Source: Enoplolaimus lenunculus (lineage: Eukaryota > Nematoda > Enoplea > Enoplida > Thoracostomopsidae). From it: a stretch of 64,000 bases of DNA. This document shows, piece after piece, positions 46,561 to 58,900 of the stretch (its first letter is position 1; each line of letters starts with the position of its first letter). The DNA is taken from NCBI GenBank assembly GCA_030248215.1, contig JASANG010000110.1, positions 1 to 64,000 of the forward strand, read 5' to 3'. The notes under the pieces are model-generated. The model was not told the DNA's origin. It saw only the letters and a program-made list of their open reading frames with translations, and did no database searches. A program made the translations under genes and the position numbers.

Positions 46561-47742
46561 TGTTTAGTGATGCCAAACGTACCACAACGCAACATTATTC
46601 GTTGATTTGTTTTGCGAAATGCGTATCGTTCGGTGTTTTTATGCAGCTTTTCTGGTTGTTGCACACTGTAAAGTAATGCAATACATATATCGATTTGTGC
46701 AGTTGCGTACGCACAATGTTGTGCGCGTGCGTTTGCAAAATATCAGGTTCGCTCACCCGCAGGCTTGTGTATAGTTGTGACGCCTGTCAAAACGTTTTAG
46801 TGCTTATATTCTGTGTGTTTACAAAGGTGATTTGCTCATGCAGGCTCACGTGTTGAAGCGCCCTAAACCTTTAATGTCTATCTCAAACGTTCGTTAATTT
46901 TGTTATTCCTAAAAGATTGCGCTGTTTTACGAAGACTAATAGACTTAATCGAAGTTCTTCTTCGGGCTCTATCCGTACAAAACTTCTACTCCTGTTCCGG
47001 CTTTGGATTTACAAAACTGCCAGCAAACGAAAGTTTTCGATTCTGTACCAAATTATTTATTACTATTTAAACTATCAAAACCACTATTTGAAAAAATATT
47101 TTGATTTTTGAAATTAATCTTTAGCAGTTCGTGTAACTTTCATTGTAAAATCGTCAAATTAAAAACTGTCATGCATGATTATGCAACAGTGTCGTGCGTA
47201 ATGCGCCCGTAACTCCTCCCTATAAGGGGGACAGTATTGTACTTTAAAGGAACCCGTCAAAAAATTTAACATGAAATTCTAGCAGTAAACTTCTAATTTG
47301 GCGGTTAATACTAAGATTTTGAATTAGTTATGTTTTTCCGATAGCTAAACGTCCGCGAGACAACTCATGACGGAGCTATTTTGAGAAATATGCTTTCTTG
47401 ATTTAAGAGGACCTCATAGTGTTTGGGAGAAACCCCTCACAATGTTATAGAGAAATTTGTGGGTAATTAAAATCAACTTGAGCTGCTTGTGCTGTCGTTT
47501 TAAAAATCAAATCATTAATTGTTTGGTGAAAATTTAAATTTAAATTTATTGTTATTCTGGTTCCTGTTTCGGTGAACAAAAAAATTGTTAAATTTTTTGA
47601 TGAACCTTTTGTCAGTCCCAAAGATAAAACATTCTGTAAACGACTTGCGGCAAAGGGGTCACGAACCCTCATCGCTTTGAAACATTCTCTGATCATCCAC
47701 TGCATTGTTATGAATATAATTTTAGTTTACGTATATATCGTA
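46561..47742. other. Upstream region of the BEN-domain gene
   Basis: No transposon copy recognised. A clear core promoter was not found; an untranslated first exon may lie here. Confidence 0.4.
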
Positions 47743-50700
47743 ATGACTTCCAATCATGCGTCGGTAGCAGAGAACTGGGAGTTGAACGAAATGTCTGGTA
47801 CAAAATGTTGTTCAACTTGCCAAACGTTGCGCACTGAAATTCGCCGCGACATCGTTGACGCGTTGGCTGTGTTTATGAATCATTTTCAATCGATGTTTGA
47901 ACGCGACAAACACGTTACGCTGATCAAATTTCAATCCGAATCGGTACAAAGGTTAGTTTTGGTTGTTAGTTAAATAATTTCAATCGCTATGTCATGGTGC
48001 ACACACAGATGGGAGGGAAAATCTACCTGTTTAATCTCTCCCCCACACTAGTGTTTGTCAAAAACGGAAAAAGTTCCCCATATTTACACAACATAAGGGA
48101 ACTTTTAATATCCAATCATTGGGCTGCTGCTCAACCAACTACCTTAACTTCAAGGGATCTACACACAAAATAAATTGTCTAAAAATTTCAAGACTCATAC
48201 TTTCTTAAATTTTCAACACATAAATGTCTGGTACTTCAGACATTAATAGCCTTTAAACGGTTCAGAGATTCGTGTCTGAAATTGTTAAAACATAAATGTT
48301 TTATATTTGAAAAGTTACTGTTGCAAGTTTAGGCCCCCAAAAGTAACATTGGCCCAAAATATAGTCGAACCTTAATTAGATTTGTAATCGAGGTAAACTG
48401 AACTACAATTCGCTCAATTTATCAAAATCTACCTAAAAGCCGATGGTGTATATTTTATATCGATAGGAGATTGGCCTACGACCCATACCCGCACACATAT
48501 ATACCTATAGAAATATATTATATATACGTGAAATCTTTCAGCGATTTGTTCGCTCATAGTGAAGCTCAACAGTTTCGAAACGACTTGTGGCAACAATGGG
48601 CGTCTGGCAATAAACTTCGAGAACACATGGACAATACCAACACACAATTGAACGGAAGTTACGCCGACGTTGGAAATGATTTTGAAAATTCAGGGTCCGA
48701 TCATATGGATAAAATCATGAGTGAACGAGCCAAAATGGACGACAGCTTCAATCCAAATGAGCCTGTTTTGAATGGTGAAGAAGTTACAAATGCTGGGATC
48801 GAAGATGACGAGGTAAAATATTTGTTTTGTATATTGCGTAAAGCATTAAGGGTAGCGCTATACCCTTGATGACGTCCGGCGCTGTCCGTCACCGACCGGC
48901 GCCGTCTGTTTCCGTGCGACGCCGCCCGTCATCGTGCGGCATCGCACCTGAATTGCTTCGGTACGATATTGTTTGGTGAGAGATGGCACCGGACGGCAAG
49001 TACAGCGCCATCCTAAAATCTATTTGTACTATAGAGTACGGTTTGGCCCTATTCCTGTCGTTATTGAGCGAAGCTCGGTCCCACTTACTGGTACTGATAA
49101 TAAGCTCCAAATACAATATAAAGTTAATGGTTAATATGGTAATTAGCAGGTAAACTACTGGTTTTCAAATATAGAAGAAAGTTCTGAACGACATAAAGTG
49201 TTAGTGATCCGAATAAGAGGGGAAACTGATATTTATTTGGCCTTTCCAGAGGGTACCCCCTGTTATTTGGTTACGGACTGTTATTTATTTTCAGCCCGCC
49301 CTCCTCCACCCTTCGTTACTAGTATATATTCGGTATTGCAACTATTCGTTACATTAAACTTTTTGCCTTGCATCAAAAGCTCAAGCGATAATGCAAGCTT
49401 ATATACTTTCAAAACTTAAGTACGCTTTAAAGTTTCAAACTCAACTTTATTTGGTCCTGTAGCCATTTATGCGCTACAATTAGAAAAAATTGACATTTAT
49501 AAACTCTAATTAGGGTTTCGGGACTCTACACGCTTGCAGATTCTTATTAGGGATACGGACTCCTATTGATTGGGATTCAAAATGGGGACCCCGTCTTATT
49601 ACCCCCCTCTTCTTCGGGTCGCTACAGTATACGTTTAACTGTTGCTTATCCTAAAACCCTATGAAACATAGTGTTACACATTGCAAAATCAATACTAATG
49701 AAGATACACATCTAAATGCACATTCTTGTATTATGCACTCTTGGCATAAGTAATATGCAAGTTTATAGCGTGCAGCCAACTAATTTTTAGGTGTTCGAAT
49801 TTCTAAACGCTATATTTAAATTTCTCATGCCCGAATCTCTAAAGCCAATATCACACAAACGCTTATTATGAGATGAAAATTTACTGGCAAAATGTGCATA
49901 TGTTATTCATATACAGTAATACTTTCGCGGACTGAAGCGTCCATATACATTCCTTTAAATATTTGCTAGTTTAAAATCAAATATGTTATCTGACTTCGAT
50001 ATTATACCGAAAAAATAACGGTGAAATTTATACCGACCCATAGAAATTTTGAGTCTACAATGACATCTAAAAATGTTCCTTTTGAGACAATCAACTGGTG
50101 CCACAAATTCGTGGTTAAACTGGAGCTTATATACATCGACTCTGCCATATTGCAAATTGAGTATTTTGAATGACAAAGTTAAAAACAGTGCTTGTATTAA
50201 ATAACATGTAATTTTTCGCCCAAGAATTAACAACTGAGTAAAGTTTAGTGTACAAATTAATCGCACGTGGACATACTGCGCTGCAAAAAATGGTGAGTCA
50301 AATTGACTGTAAAATACGCTTTTCCGGACTACACAAACTGAGTCAAAATTCTACTCCGCCAGAGTAAATTCGACGATCTGAGTCGCTCGGTGAGTCGAAT
50401 TTGACTCTGGTGGAGTCGAATTTGACTCAGTTTGTGTAGCCCGGAAAAGCCTATTTCGGAAAGAGTCAATTTGACTCATCGTTTTTTGCAGTGTGCGAGT
50501 ACGTGAAAAATGTCCTCAATAGCCGTATTTCCATTGTTAACACAAAATTTACAATCATTTCCTGCATTAGTAAAAACAAGCTACACGATAATTTGTGTAG
50601 AGCGCTTTGAAACGTAGTTTATAATGCAAATTTCGCACCCGGCCTTCAGTAAAACTTGGGTTTGGCCCACTCACAAGACCTACTTACTAAAATGTCCTAA

Positions 50701-53645
50701 TTTCGATTTAACTAAATAAGCTAATATGCTAATTTACTTTAGTTGCTAACTATTCCTTGATCGGTTTTGAAGGTTTATGTAACAATTTCTTCAGGTTTAT
50801 CGCAACTAAAAACCTTTCAATACACAAATTATATTGATTGTCACCTTAATAATTAATAGTAAAATAATGCAAAAATTCCTATGCTTAACCAATTACACAA
50901 ATTAGCCTGTAGCCAGAGTTGAAATCGGAGCGGAAACGACCACCGCGCTCCGCCCCCGGAGTTTCGCGAAGCGTTTCATTGTTTATTAAAAGTTGTCACA
51001 CCAGATTAAATAGATTTGGCAAATGTTTTTCTTAACAACGTTTAGCGGCGAGAGGCGGCGACCGGCATAACAAAGTATAGCACAACCTTGCGGCTAACCG
51101 GGGCAGGCGAGGAGGTATATAGGCATTGTGAGGTACCGTTGTGCTCAGGTATTTAATTGTAGAATTCAACTTCAAAGAGACATACCTTTCGACATTTATG
51201 GAAACTAGATACTGTCATCGTTTTTAGTTGTAAGCATTGCGCAATTCAATCGTATAGCAATGTATTTTTGTCGAACCGTATACTTCTTTTCTGGTATGTA
51301 TTATATATTTTAAAATGTTTGTAAAAACTTATCACCAGTTGGCAGAGTGCAAGCGGATAGTTAAAGCAACGGAAACTGAAATGGATAGTTATCAAAATAA
51401 CGGGAACAGAAAACGGATATTGAAGTATAAAAGTTTCAAAAATGTTTTGTTTTTCTACCAACGCAATTGAGGCGTGCATTGCATATATACACCATTCTGT
51501 CAAAAATTTTAAAGAAAATATTGCGGATGCATAAAATTTTAATATTTCGGATGAATTTCGCAATTTTTATTTTATTTGGAACAATTGCAGCATAGCAAAG
51601 TTGCGAGATACATACGTGATTTATAACTAATTTTGAACGTAAAAATCACATTTGGCCGAGATTACGTAAAAATAAGTATAAAACCAAACGATATCACATT
51701 AAACTACATAAGTATTTTCGCATCATCTCCGGCTTCCCCACCGCCTCTGGCTCCAGCAGATTTTGTTAACCTCCGGCTCCGGTATTTTTCACCCACCGGT
51801 GGCACCCTAATGCTCGCGTACAGCAGTAAAATCTGCAGCTATCGCATATCGATTGTTTGAGAACCTAATGCTTATTGTTAATAGGTGCTACACACAGTTA
51901 AGTATACGGCGGTTATGCAATACTTTTATTTCAGGACAGGATTGACTCGACACCCATTTCCACTAAACACGATACCAACAGAGACCGAACACAATCACCT
52001 GGACCTCGCTTGAATCTTGCGTCGGTGCCTTCCGATTGCTCGTATGCCATGATGCCTCAACTGACAGCGATCCCATCATTGAATCGCCACAGTTCAGGCA
52101 CTGCTGTCATTCCAGAATTGAAATACGAACTCTCCAAAGACGAAACAGAACATCTGTCAACGAACTTCAGTTCACTTCCGCCATCATTGCCGATTTCAAC
52201 CCGTAGCCAGCCGAGTCATTCAAAACGCTCTCTAAGTCATATCGGAACAGCGTCCGGTAAAGAGATATTTGCCAAAATGTTCAAAACACAATCTGATAGA
52301 TATGTGGCGAATAAGAATAGCGCAAGCAGCCCTAAAACTGTTGTATCAAAATCAGGATTGCAACTAAATCTGAATCAAAAATCCGAAATGATAATTCCAA
52401 ATCAGATTGGCACGGAAAGTAGCAACAATTTTAAACAACACATTGAGCAAGTATCCAACCGAGGATTCAGCATTCCAAACGACGTTATACAAAGTTTGTT
52501 TGAAAAGTATGGCGGAATGAACGAATATATAAGACCAGGAAATGTCGCGTATACAAGCGGTTTACGATCACGAACCGGACGCAGTTATGTTACTATGACA
52601 TGGCGACTAATGCGTTATGCGTTCACCGATGAAGAACTCGCACCAGGTAAAACAAAAATTACTCGGTTTTTATGTAACTTTGCGGAGCATACAGCTTTTT
52701 CCCTGAACTGCAATAGAGTAGAAGCTATACTTTAAACTACTTTTTTGAGGCCTAGCCTTAGTTACTGGTTTCATTCATGTTGGAACTTAGGCTTACGCTC
52801 AGGATTGCGCGTAGGAGTATGCTTTGTGCTACTGTTACGCCTCTCAAAGTAACATTATCCAATTACACAATGCATGAAAAAATCGATAATTCATTTCTTT
52901 TTAATCCGATAATAAAAAATTCAAAATATTTGTTTCAATTTTATACTACGCATAAGACAACCGCAAATGAGTTTATTCTCAAAATTGGCCAGCAGCCATA
53001 AACGTCGGGTCGCATTTTGACGCTCATACTAAGCTCTTTTCATATTTTTTGATTCCTGCAGTGAGTATACAGTTTAATGCCCTGATAAAAGCGATTTAAT
53101 CCCGGTTGAAAACTCTGGACTGGTCAACGTACAGCATAAGCATATTCATAAGCTTAAGCGCTTTATAAGCCTAACTAAAAAATAATCTGAAGCTTAAACT
53201 TATTCTATTGTAGACCCGCAGAAACAGTTTTAACATGGGACCACATCTCCAAGGATTTACCACCAACTGAATTTCAATTTTAGGTAATCTAAGCGGTGCC
53301 CAGGGCCGTGAAATGTTAGATCCGATACGTGTAAACTACATCCGGCGGACTGTTGAGGGTCTATACAACTGGTCAATCGAAGAAGCTGAACAAAAATGGC
53401 GTGAAATTCGTATCGCCGTTAATTCAAACATTCGTCGCCTGCGGCACGATTTACGCAAAGGATATATGCAAACAAGTGCTAAACTTGCTAATCAAGGCTT
53501 GATTTCTGGTCACATATCAGGGCTGCCAAACTGGATGAGCGCTAGATCTGCGGTGTCACCGTTTCGTCAAGGACATGCAACAAAGATACGACATCCTACG
53601 TTTGAAGACGACCATGAAGGTAGTGATGAGGCGGCATCCCAATAA
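47743..53645 (+). CDS. BEN-domain protein, four coding exons
   Basis: Exons 47743-47951, 48542-48812, 51935-52646 and 53284-53645. Phases 2, 0 and 1 join correctly and the sum is 1554 nt (517 residues). The first exon has a CCSTCQTLRTEIRRDIVDAL segment with a possible short helical region. The middle is Ser/Asn-rich and disordered-looking. The C-terminus holds a BEN domain of about 90 residues: YVTMTWRLMRYAFTDEEL, then a glycine turn, REMLDPIRVNYIRRTV, EEAEQKWREIRIAVNSNIR and RLRHD. BEN domains bind DNA and often act in transcriptional repression or chromatin. An acidic-Ser tail follows. In-frame ATGs lie upstream (e.g. 47710), so the start is provisional. Which BEND-type gene it is cannot be told. 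Confidence 0.8.
48848..49012. mobile_element. Small GC-rich MITE with GGCGCTRTAC ends
   Basis: Left GTAGCGCTATACCCTTGATG and right (reverse) GATGGCGCTGTACTTGCCG. The left half contains about four tandem versions of CCGGCGCCGTC-x7-8. Confidence 0.5.
49199..49629. mobile_element. MITE, GTGACCCGAATAAGAGGGG family, copy 2
   Basis: 431 bp, collinear with 39837-40289; the left tip is slightly worn and the right end is CTTCGGGTCGCTACAGTA. Confidence 0.8.
50281..50491. mobile_element. Fold-back MITE with CTGCAAAAAATG termini, copy 2
   Basis: 211 bp, almost entirely palindromic: CTGCAAAAAATGGTGAGTCA at the left mirrors GACTCATCGTTTTTTGCAG at the right. The ACACAAACTGAGTCAAA and TTTGACTCAGTTTGTGT blocks mirror each other inside. 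Confidence 0.85.
53284..53645 (+). CDS. BEN gene last exon (C-terminal half of the BEN domain)
   Basis: The acceptor TTTTAG ends at 53283; the phase-1 join gives APG-NLSGAQGREMLDP. Contains the second part of the BEN domain and an acidic tail, with stop TAA at 53643-53645. Confidence 0.8.
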
Positions 53646-55349
53646 TTTTGGCTCATGTTAACGTGAAGCGGCATGGCATGTTCCGCGCGACTCTAATACA
53701 GCATAAGCTTAAGCTTTACATTAATTTTGGCTTAGGCCATTGGCCATAATTTGAATTTTGACATAGATTCTATTCGTTAACTTGGCAACGGTCCTATATT
53801 TTTTACTGTTTGAACTGGTCAATGATACTTTGAAGGACCCAACTATATATTAAGCACATTCCTAAGCATAAGCGCTGAAGAACAGGCCAATGTAAAGAAC
53901 AGGTGGGGAAGTATTATAAGCATAGCCAAGAAAAATAGTCTAAGGCTAGCTTAAGCTTACTCTATTCTAGTCGCACAGAAAAACGTTCTGCCCCTGATCT
54001 TTACATGGGCCGAAGAACATATAAAGTGAAAGCCAAAGCCTAAACAATAAATATAGTCTAGGATAAGCCCACTCTTTTGCAGTTGTATCAGAAATCTTGA
54101 AGGTATTGAAAGTAACATGGACATTGTTTATTTTGCGCTGTTTTGTTTCTGTTGATTTCATACATATTTTTATATATTACCGAAAGGGCGCAGCCGGAAT
54201 TCCGATTACGATTAAAATTCCGACTCAAAACTAGTTCGGATTCCGATTGTACAATCAATCGGAGTCGCAATTTTGAAACTTTAATCTTACTTGCTGACAC
54301 ATTGCATAAAAATTCTGTATTATTCATCTATTAAATTGCTTCCTATAAGTTATCTTATCAATAATTGATTGTACTGTAGTGACCCGAATAAGAGGGGGAC
54401 TGATATTTGTTTGGCCTCTCCAGAAGGTACCCCCCTTGTTATTCGGTTACGGACAGTTATATATTTTTAATCTACGCTCCTACGGACTCCTATTGATTGG
54501 GACTCAAAATGGGGACCCCCTCTTCTTCGGGTCACTGCACTAGTTTAGCTTTACAGAGCAAAAAATCATCGCCGATATGTTCACTCGACCTTTTTAAAAA
54601 TTGCTGCACCCTAAATCAAAATTATATTTGTTAATATAAATTATTCATGCAATTTTCTAGTTCCAATTAAGTTTTTACGTGACGTTTGTCGAGTATATAA
54701 GTAGTATATACTTAGTCGAGTAGTAGCAGAATGTAAACAAACATCAAAAGCACTGGGATGAAGTTTCCTATAGGAGTACTCCTGTTTATCAGGCAAAAAT
54801 CTATACAAACTACAATAATTATATGTCCCGCTAAGCAAGTCAATGTATAATAAGTTTACTTCTGAAGCATTTCAAACGGTTTTGTTAAATATAATCATTA
54901 CAATATAATAAATGCAATACAATATACAAAACTGTGCTATAACAACCAAGCGGCAAAAACCACACTTCAATGCCCAAATGGCTGCGAAAATAATTTCACG
55001 CAGACAGACGAAAGCAAAATACTTTCCCCATATTTAAACATAGGTTTAGGCATAATTTTAGGAAAAGGTTTGCCTATCCTTAAGTGCTTTCATAAGCCTT
55101 TGTTTGAGCCTAACCCTATCAGTATGTTGAAAAATAGTGTACGAGAACCTTACGTTTTCTAAAGCTTCGTTCATACGTGCAAGATTTTGAGCGAAAACTG
55201 GCACCTGCAAATTGTTCGAAAATCCATTAATAAAATTTGCAGCTACAAGTAGTCTCTGCGAAAAACTGCACGCTCAAATTGCAGCTGCGAGGTGTCGCTA
55301 CAAAAACATGCACTCGTGAACGGACGCTTTACACCGAAAACATATCAAG
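53646..55349. other. Convergent intergenic region
   Basis: Separates the 3' ends of the BEN gene and HEATR5. It holds a CCTAAG-type repeat at about 53885-54010, a repeat with CCGGAATTCCGATTACG near 54190-54270, and the short MITE 54372-54542. A GCAGCTGC-type repeat at about 55170-55330 overlaps the likely HEATR5 3' UTR. Confidence 0.55.
54372..54542. mobile_element. MITE, GTGACCCGAATAAGAGGGG family, short deletion derivative
   Basis: 171 bp: both ends match the 430-450-bp copies, but the middle, about 280 bp, is absent. Ends TACTGTAGTGACCCGAATAA and CTTCGGGTCACTGCA. Confidence 0.8.
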
Positions 55350-55948
55350 CTACTTCGAATCTAAATTGGTTTCATTGCTAGCAGTGACAGCGGCGGAACT
55401 GGACGCTGCTGCCGCGGCAGCAAATCCGCTAAAATCCATAGTCAGCTTAATGGATGGTTCTTGCTTTTTCGCATTCGTTTCCGTAGCTAACGTTTTCGAA
55501 GATTGCTTTTCAAGCGGTGGTTTATCATTTTGTCCTCGTACTCCAGCAACTACACCTGGATTTGCACGTATTGCAGTTTCTAGCTTCGTACGTACACTTG
55601 GTTTGCTTGCAATTACCGCCTTAAACTGCGGCGAGTGTTTGCTTGCAATCCGCATAATTGTCGCCAGGGCGTAATCGCGAATTTGTTTCGCCAGAGCTGG
55701 GTTTGTTGAAGGAGAATCAGTTTCAGCAGCTGTGGGACTTTCAGCCGATTGTCGTTTTGTTTGTAAAGAATCAATGATTTTATCTGATTTGTCCGTTTGA
55801 CCCGCAATTGTTGCCTTCGTGTCGCCGGTTTGATTTTCGTCGCTTGTTGATGAACTTGAAGACGAGACTTCTCGTGAACGCGTCATTACAGCGTCGACGT
55901 CCAACAGTCCAACCAAAATTTGAACAATTATAGTCACTAACGGCTGAC
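55350..55948 (-). CDS. HEATR5: HEATR5 last exon
   Basis: 599 bp, phase-1 entry at QPLVTIIVQILVGLLDVDAV. It then has a Ser/Thr-rich linker of about 70 residues, the conserved helix ALAKQIRDYALATIMRIASK and a low-complexity tail with Ala and Ser runs before the stop. The linker and tail are not conserved features of the family as I know it. Confidence 0.8.
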
Positions 55949-58900
55949 CTGCAAAATAAAAAAAGTGACAACTAAAATATGTGGGGAAAGTAATCTCTAT
56001 TATTTGAATTGAGATAATATACATACCATTTTTCTTCTTGTACACTCCCCAGCTTATGCTTAGGAAATGGCTTACCTAGCCTTTGCTTAAAATGCTTACC
56101 TAGCCTTTGCTTATGCCCGAGCTTAAGCCTTAACCTTCGTGTGGGAAAGTATACAAGTGTGATCAACGCTTAACCAAATCTATCAATAAGTTAGTTAGGT
56201 GCATTCGTGCAGATCTATTAAGATTTTGGCTGATCTCAGTTCTTATTTTAAAAATTTACCGATGACGATAGCAATCTCCCTACACTTTTTGCGCTACATC
56301 TTTAGATAAAAATGGTTTATGTATTTCTTACGCTTTTTGTCTTCACACGCGGAAATAAGCACCTCCAAACATTTCATTGCTTCATTCACAACCGGAAGGG
56401 ATGTCTGGGTTACTGGAGTGCAATTTTGAGCGCCTGAAAATAAATTAACTAATAATAATACTAAAGGTTTCCCGGCTACAGCGTAAACTGGCAAAAATTG
56501 AACAGACTGGCATTTATGTAGCAAAGCCTGAAATAAATTCGAAAGTCCACGACAAAAATTCATACAAGCAACATCACAATAAACGACTCCAACAAATTTG
56601 AATTTTTTATAAAAAATTTACCAACATCATATCCAGGATCTCATTTGCGGAGTGTATAAACCTTATAAAATGTTTTTTGACTTCTAAATTGCGAAAGGTT
56701 ATTGCTGAAAGTGGGTTTTCTTATCTGTTTAGATATGTAGAGAAGAAATACATTCCCAATCCATTCTACTCTAAACATTTTACCTTGCTGAGATATCTTG
56801 GGCAAACTAAACGGTGAAACACCGTCGACAAGAATCATATTTTGCAGCTTTTCAACCACAATAACACCAAGGCTATTGATATACGGATATGCAACTTGCC
56901 GATCCTTCAGAACAAATACCGACTGCAGTGTTTGTAAACATTTTTGCTGCACCTGAAACACACCAAACGCAGCGGTTACGAAGCCAAAATTTTGTACTTG
57001 TGTACAACATTCGTTCGAAAATATTAAGCCAAATTATTTTGTACAATTTAAATTTTTTAAAACGTGAGTAAAACCAAGAATATAATGTAATTCAAATAAA
57101 TGTTTAAAATGATGTCACAAATGGCACTATTTCAAATAAGCATACGGGTCTTACGATAGTTTAAAATGAAACATTTCTGTCAATAAATACGTTTGTATGC
57201 ATCAAAAAAGAGTATTGAACAAATAGCTCTATAAAACTGGTATCCAACCCCCATAAATTTATTATCCATTTAAGATTATTTCTGTCAATAAATACTATTG
57301 TACCAACAAAGAGTACTGAGCAAATACGATTTATCGCATTATCTCAATACCGATAAAAACAACTTAGGCCTTTATTCATTCTGTCCTTTATGTGTGTTTG
57401 TGTGTCTGTGTTTTTGTTTAAGTGGATGGCGAAAATGGCGCACAGTTTACATAACCACAACTCTTACACTCTATAAACGCAATAAAGTATATATAGTCTT
57501 ACCGATAGATTTTCAGACATTAGAGACTGCGTAAATAGCGCAATGCAAAAAGATTGCAAACTGCGTGTTACAGTAACTTGACGTGGAGCAGAAATCAGAT
57601 AAACAGCCGATGCCAGTATAATCGCAACCGGATCAACTGCTGCAGTAGTCGTGGGATCTTGAAAATGACAAAATATTAAAATAATATGCTGTCTAGAGGG
57701 ATTAGATCTTTTTTAATCAACACTAATTTTGTTGAGCAAACGAAGGACACAAAAACCACCACAGCTTTAATAATTATTGTTGCAACAAAAGTTTGAATCC
57801 GGTTTCATACTCGGCAAAAACTGAAGGTCGTAATTGCATTCCGATTCGGGCTTCAAAACGCATCATGCAGCTAAGCTCCGAAACACCTTTTGTGTTTTGG
57901 TACTTGGGTTAGAAAATACTGAGCAATTTTTGAAGATGTTTTAATAACGCTGGTGTTACACGGACAACCATCCATATTTCAATGAATCTGGGTTTCGATA
58001 TTTTCATGAATTTAGGACTAGTTATTTCAAACTTCACATTTCAATGACTTGTCAAATTCGGTGGCCCGGTAAATGAACACGCCAAGTGGATACAGTTCTT
58101 ATACAATAATTTTTCTATACGAATATATTTTTATAGATCAAAGTTTAGGTTTGAAGCCGGATTTGCGGGCGTAATCGTTTCAAAAAAGGAATCCGTGTAA
58201 TAGTGGGTTAGGTCACCCTGGTTTAAACGTTATCCGATTGCAGTACTTTGAATACAGATTAAACACTAATAATAACTCAAGCATCTGCAGGCCAAACCCT
58301 TACAAATAGTTATTACGTCTAACAATATAACGCAACTCACCTCCATATTTGACGTTCGTTTCACCGTCGTTGTCTATTTTTCTATCCGTTTTGGAAGGGC
58401 TTAATTGCAACGTGGTCCAAAACGCACTCTGACAAATTGCAATCCAATCAGGATGAAATTTTTGAATTTCATTCGGTTCGGCAACCAAAATCGGACGTCC
58501 GATCAGTATTTTCAACGCTTGCAAGCAAGTCACCGTTGGTGCAGACAACTGGGTTTGTGTTGGTGGTGGAGAAGGTCGCCGACTAACTGCAGGACTCTCA
58601 TTACAGCGAGTGCTAATACTTGCGTTTGCTGTAGCGGGAACTCCGTGATTCAATCTCGCTGTTTCACGTAAGGTGCCGATAACTAAATGAAGCGAAACTG
58701 GTAAAACCGACAGTGCACCTGAAAGACATTAATTTACTCTTTTGCCATTCAACATCGAAAACTCATTCTATTGCATGACATACAACTATGGACGAAATTA
58801 AGTACGCAGTAACAGTGACTGCGTCTGAGTTCGCAGTAACCGCTAGCAGTTCAAATCTCGCTTGCGAGCAACTGTGTGCAAGAACGAGGGATCGCGAACA

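Larger units (their letters stand above)
48813..51934. other. 3.1-kb intron 2 of the BEN gene, transposon-rich
   Basis: Holds a GC-rich MITE at about 48848-49012, the GTGACCCGAATAAG MITE at 49199-49629, the fold-back MITE at 50281-50491 and a hAT-like repeat at about 51360-51660. A CCGGCTCCGG patch near 51735-51790 resembles about 12475-12535. No extra exon seen. Confidence 0.6.

Noticed and set aside
52777-53001. Additional exon in the last BEN gene intron
   Set aside because: The direct 52646-to-53284 join keeps phase and completes the BEN domain; this ORF adds no motif.
55237-55674. Plus-strand 145-codon ORF
   Set aside because: Antisense to the last HEATR5 exon, which is supported by phase and homology.
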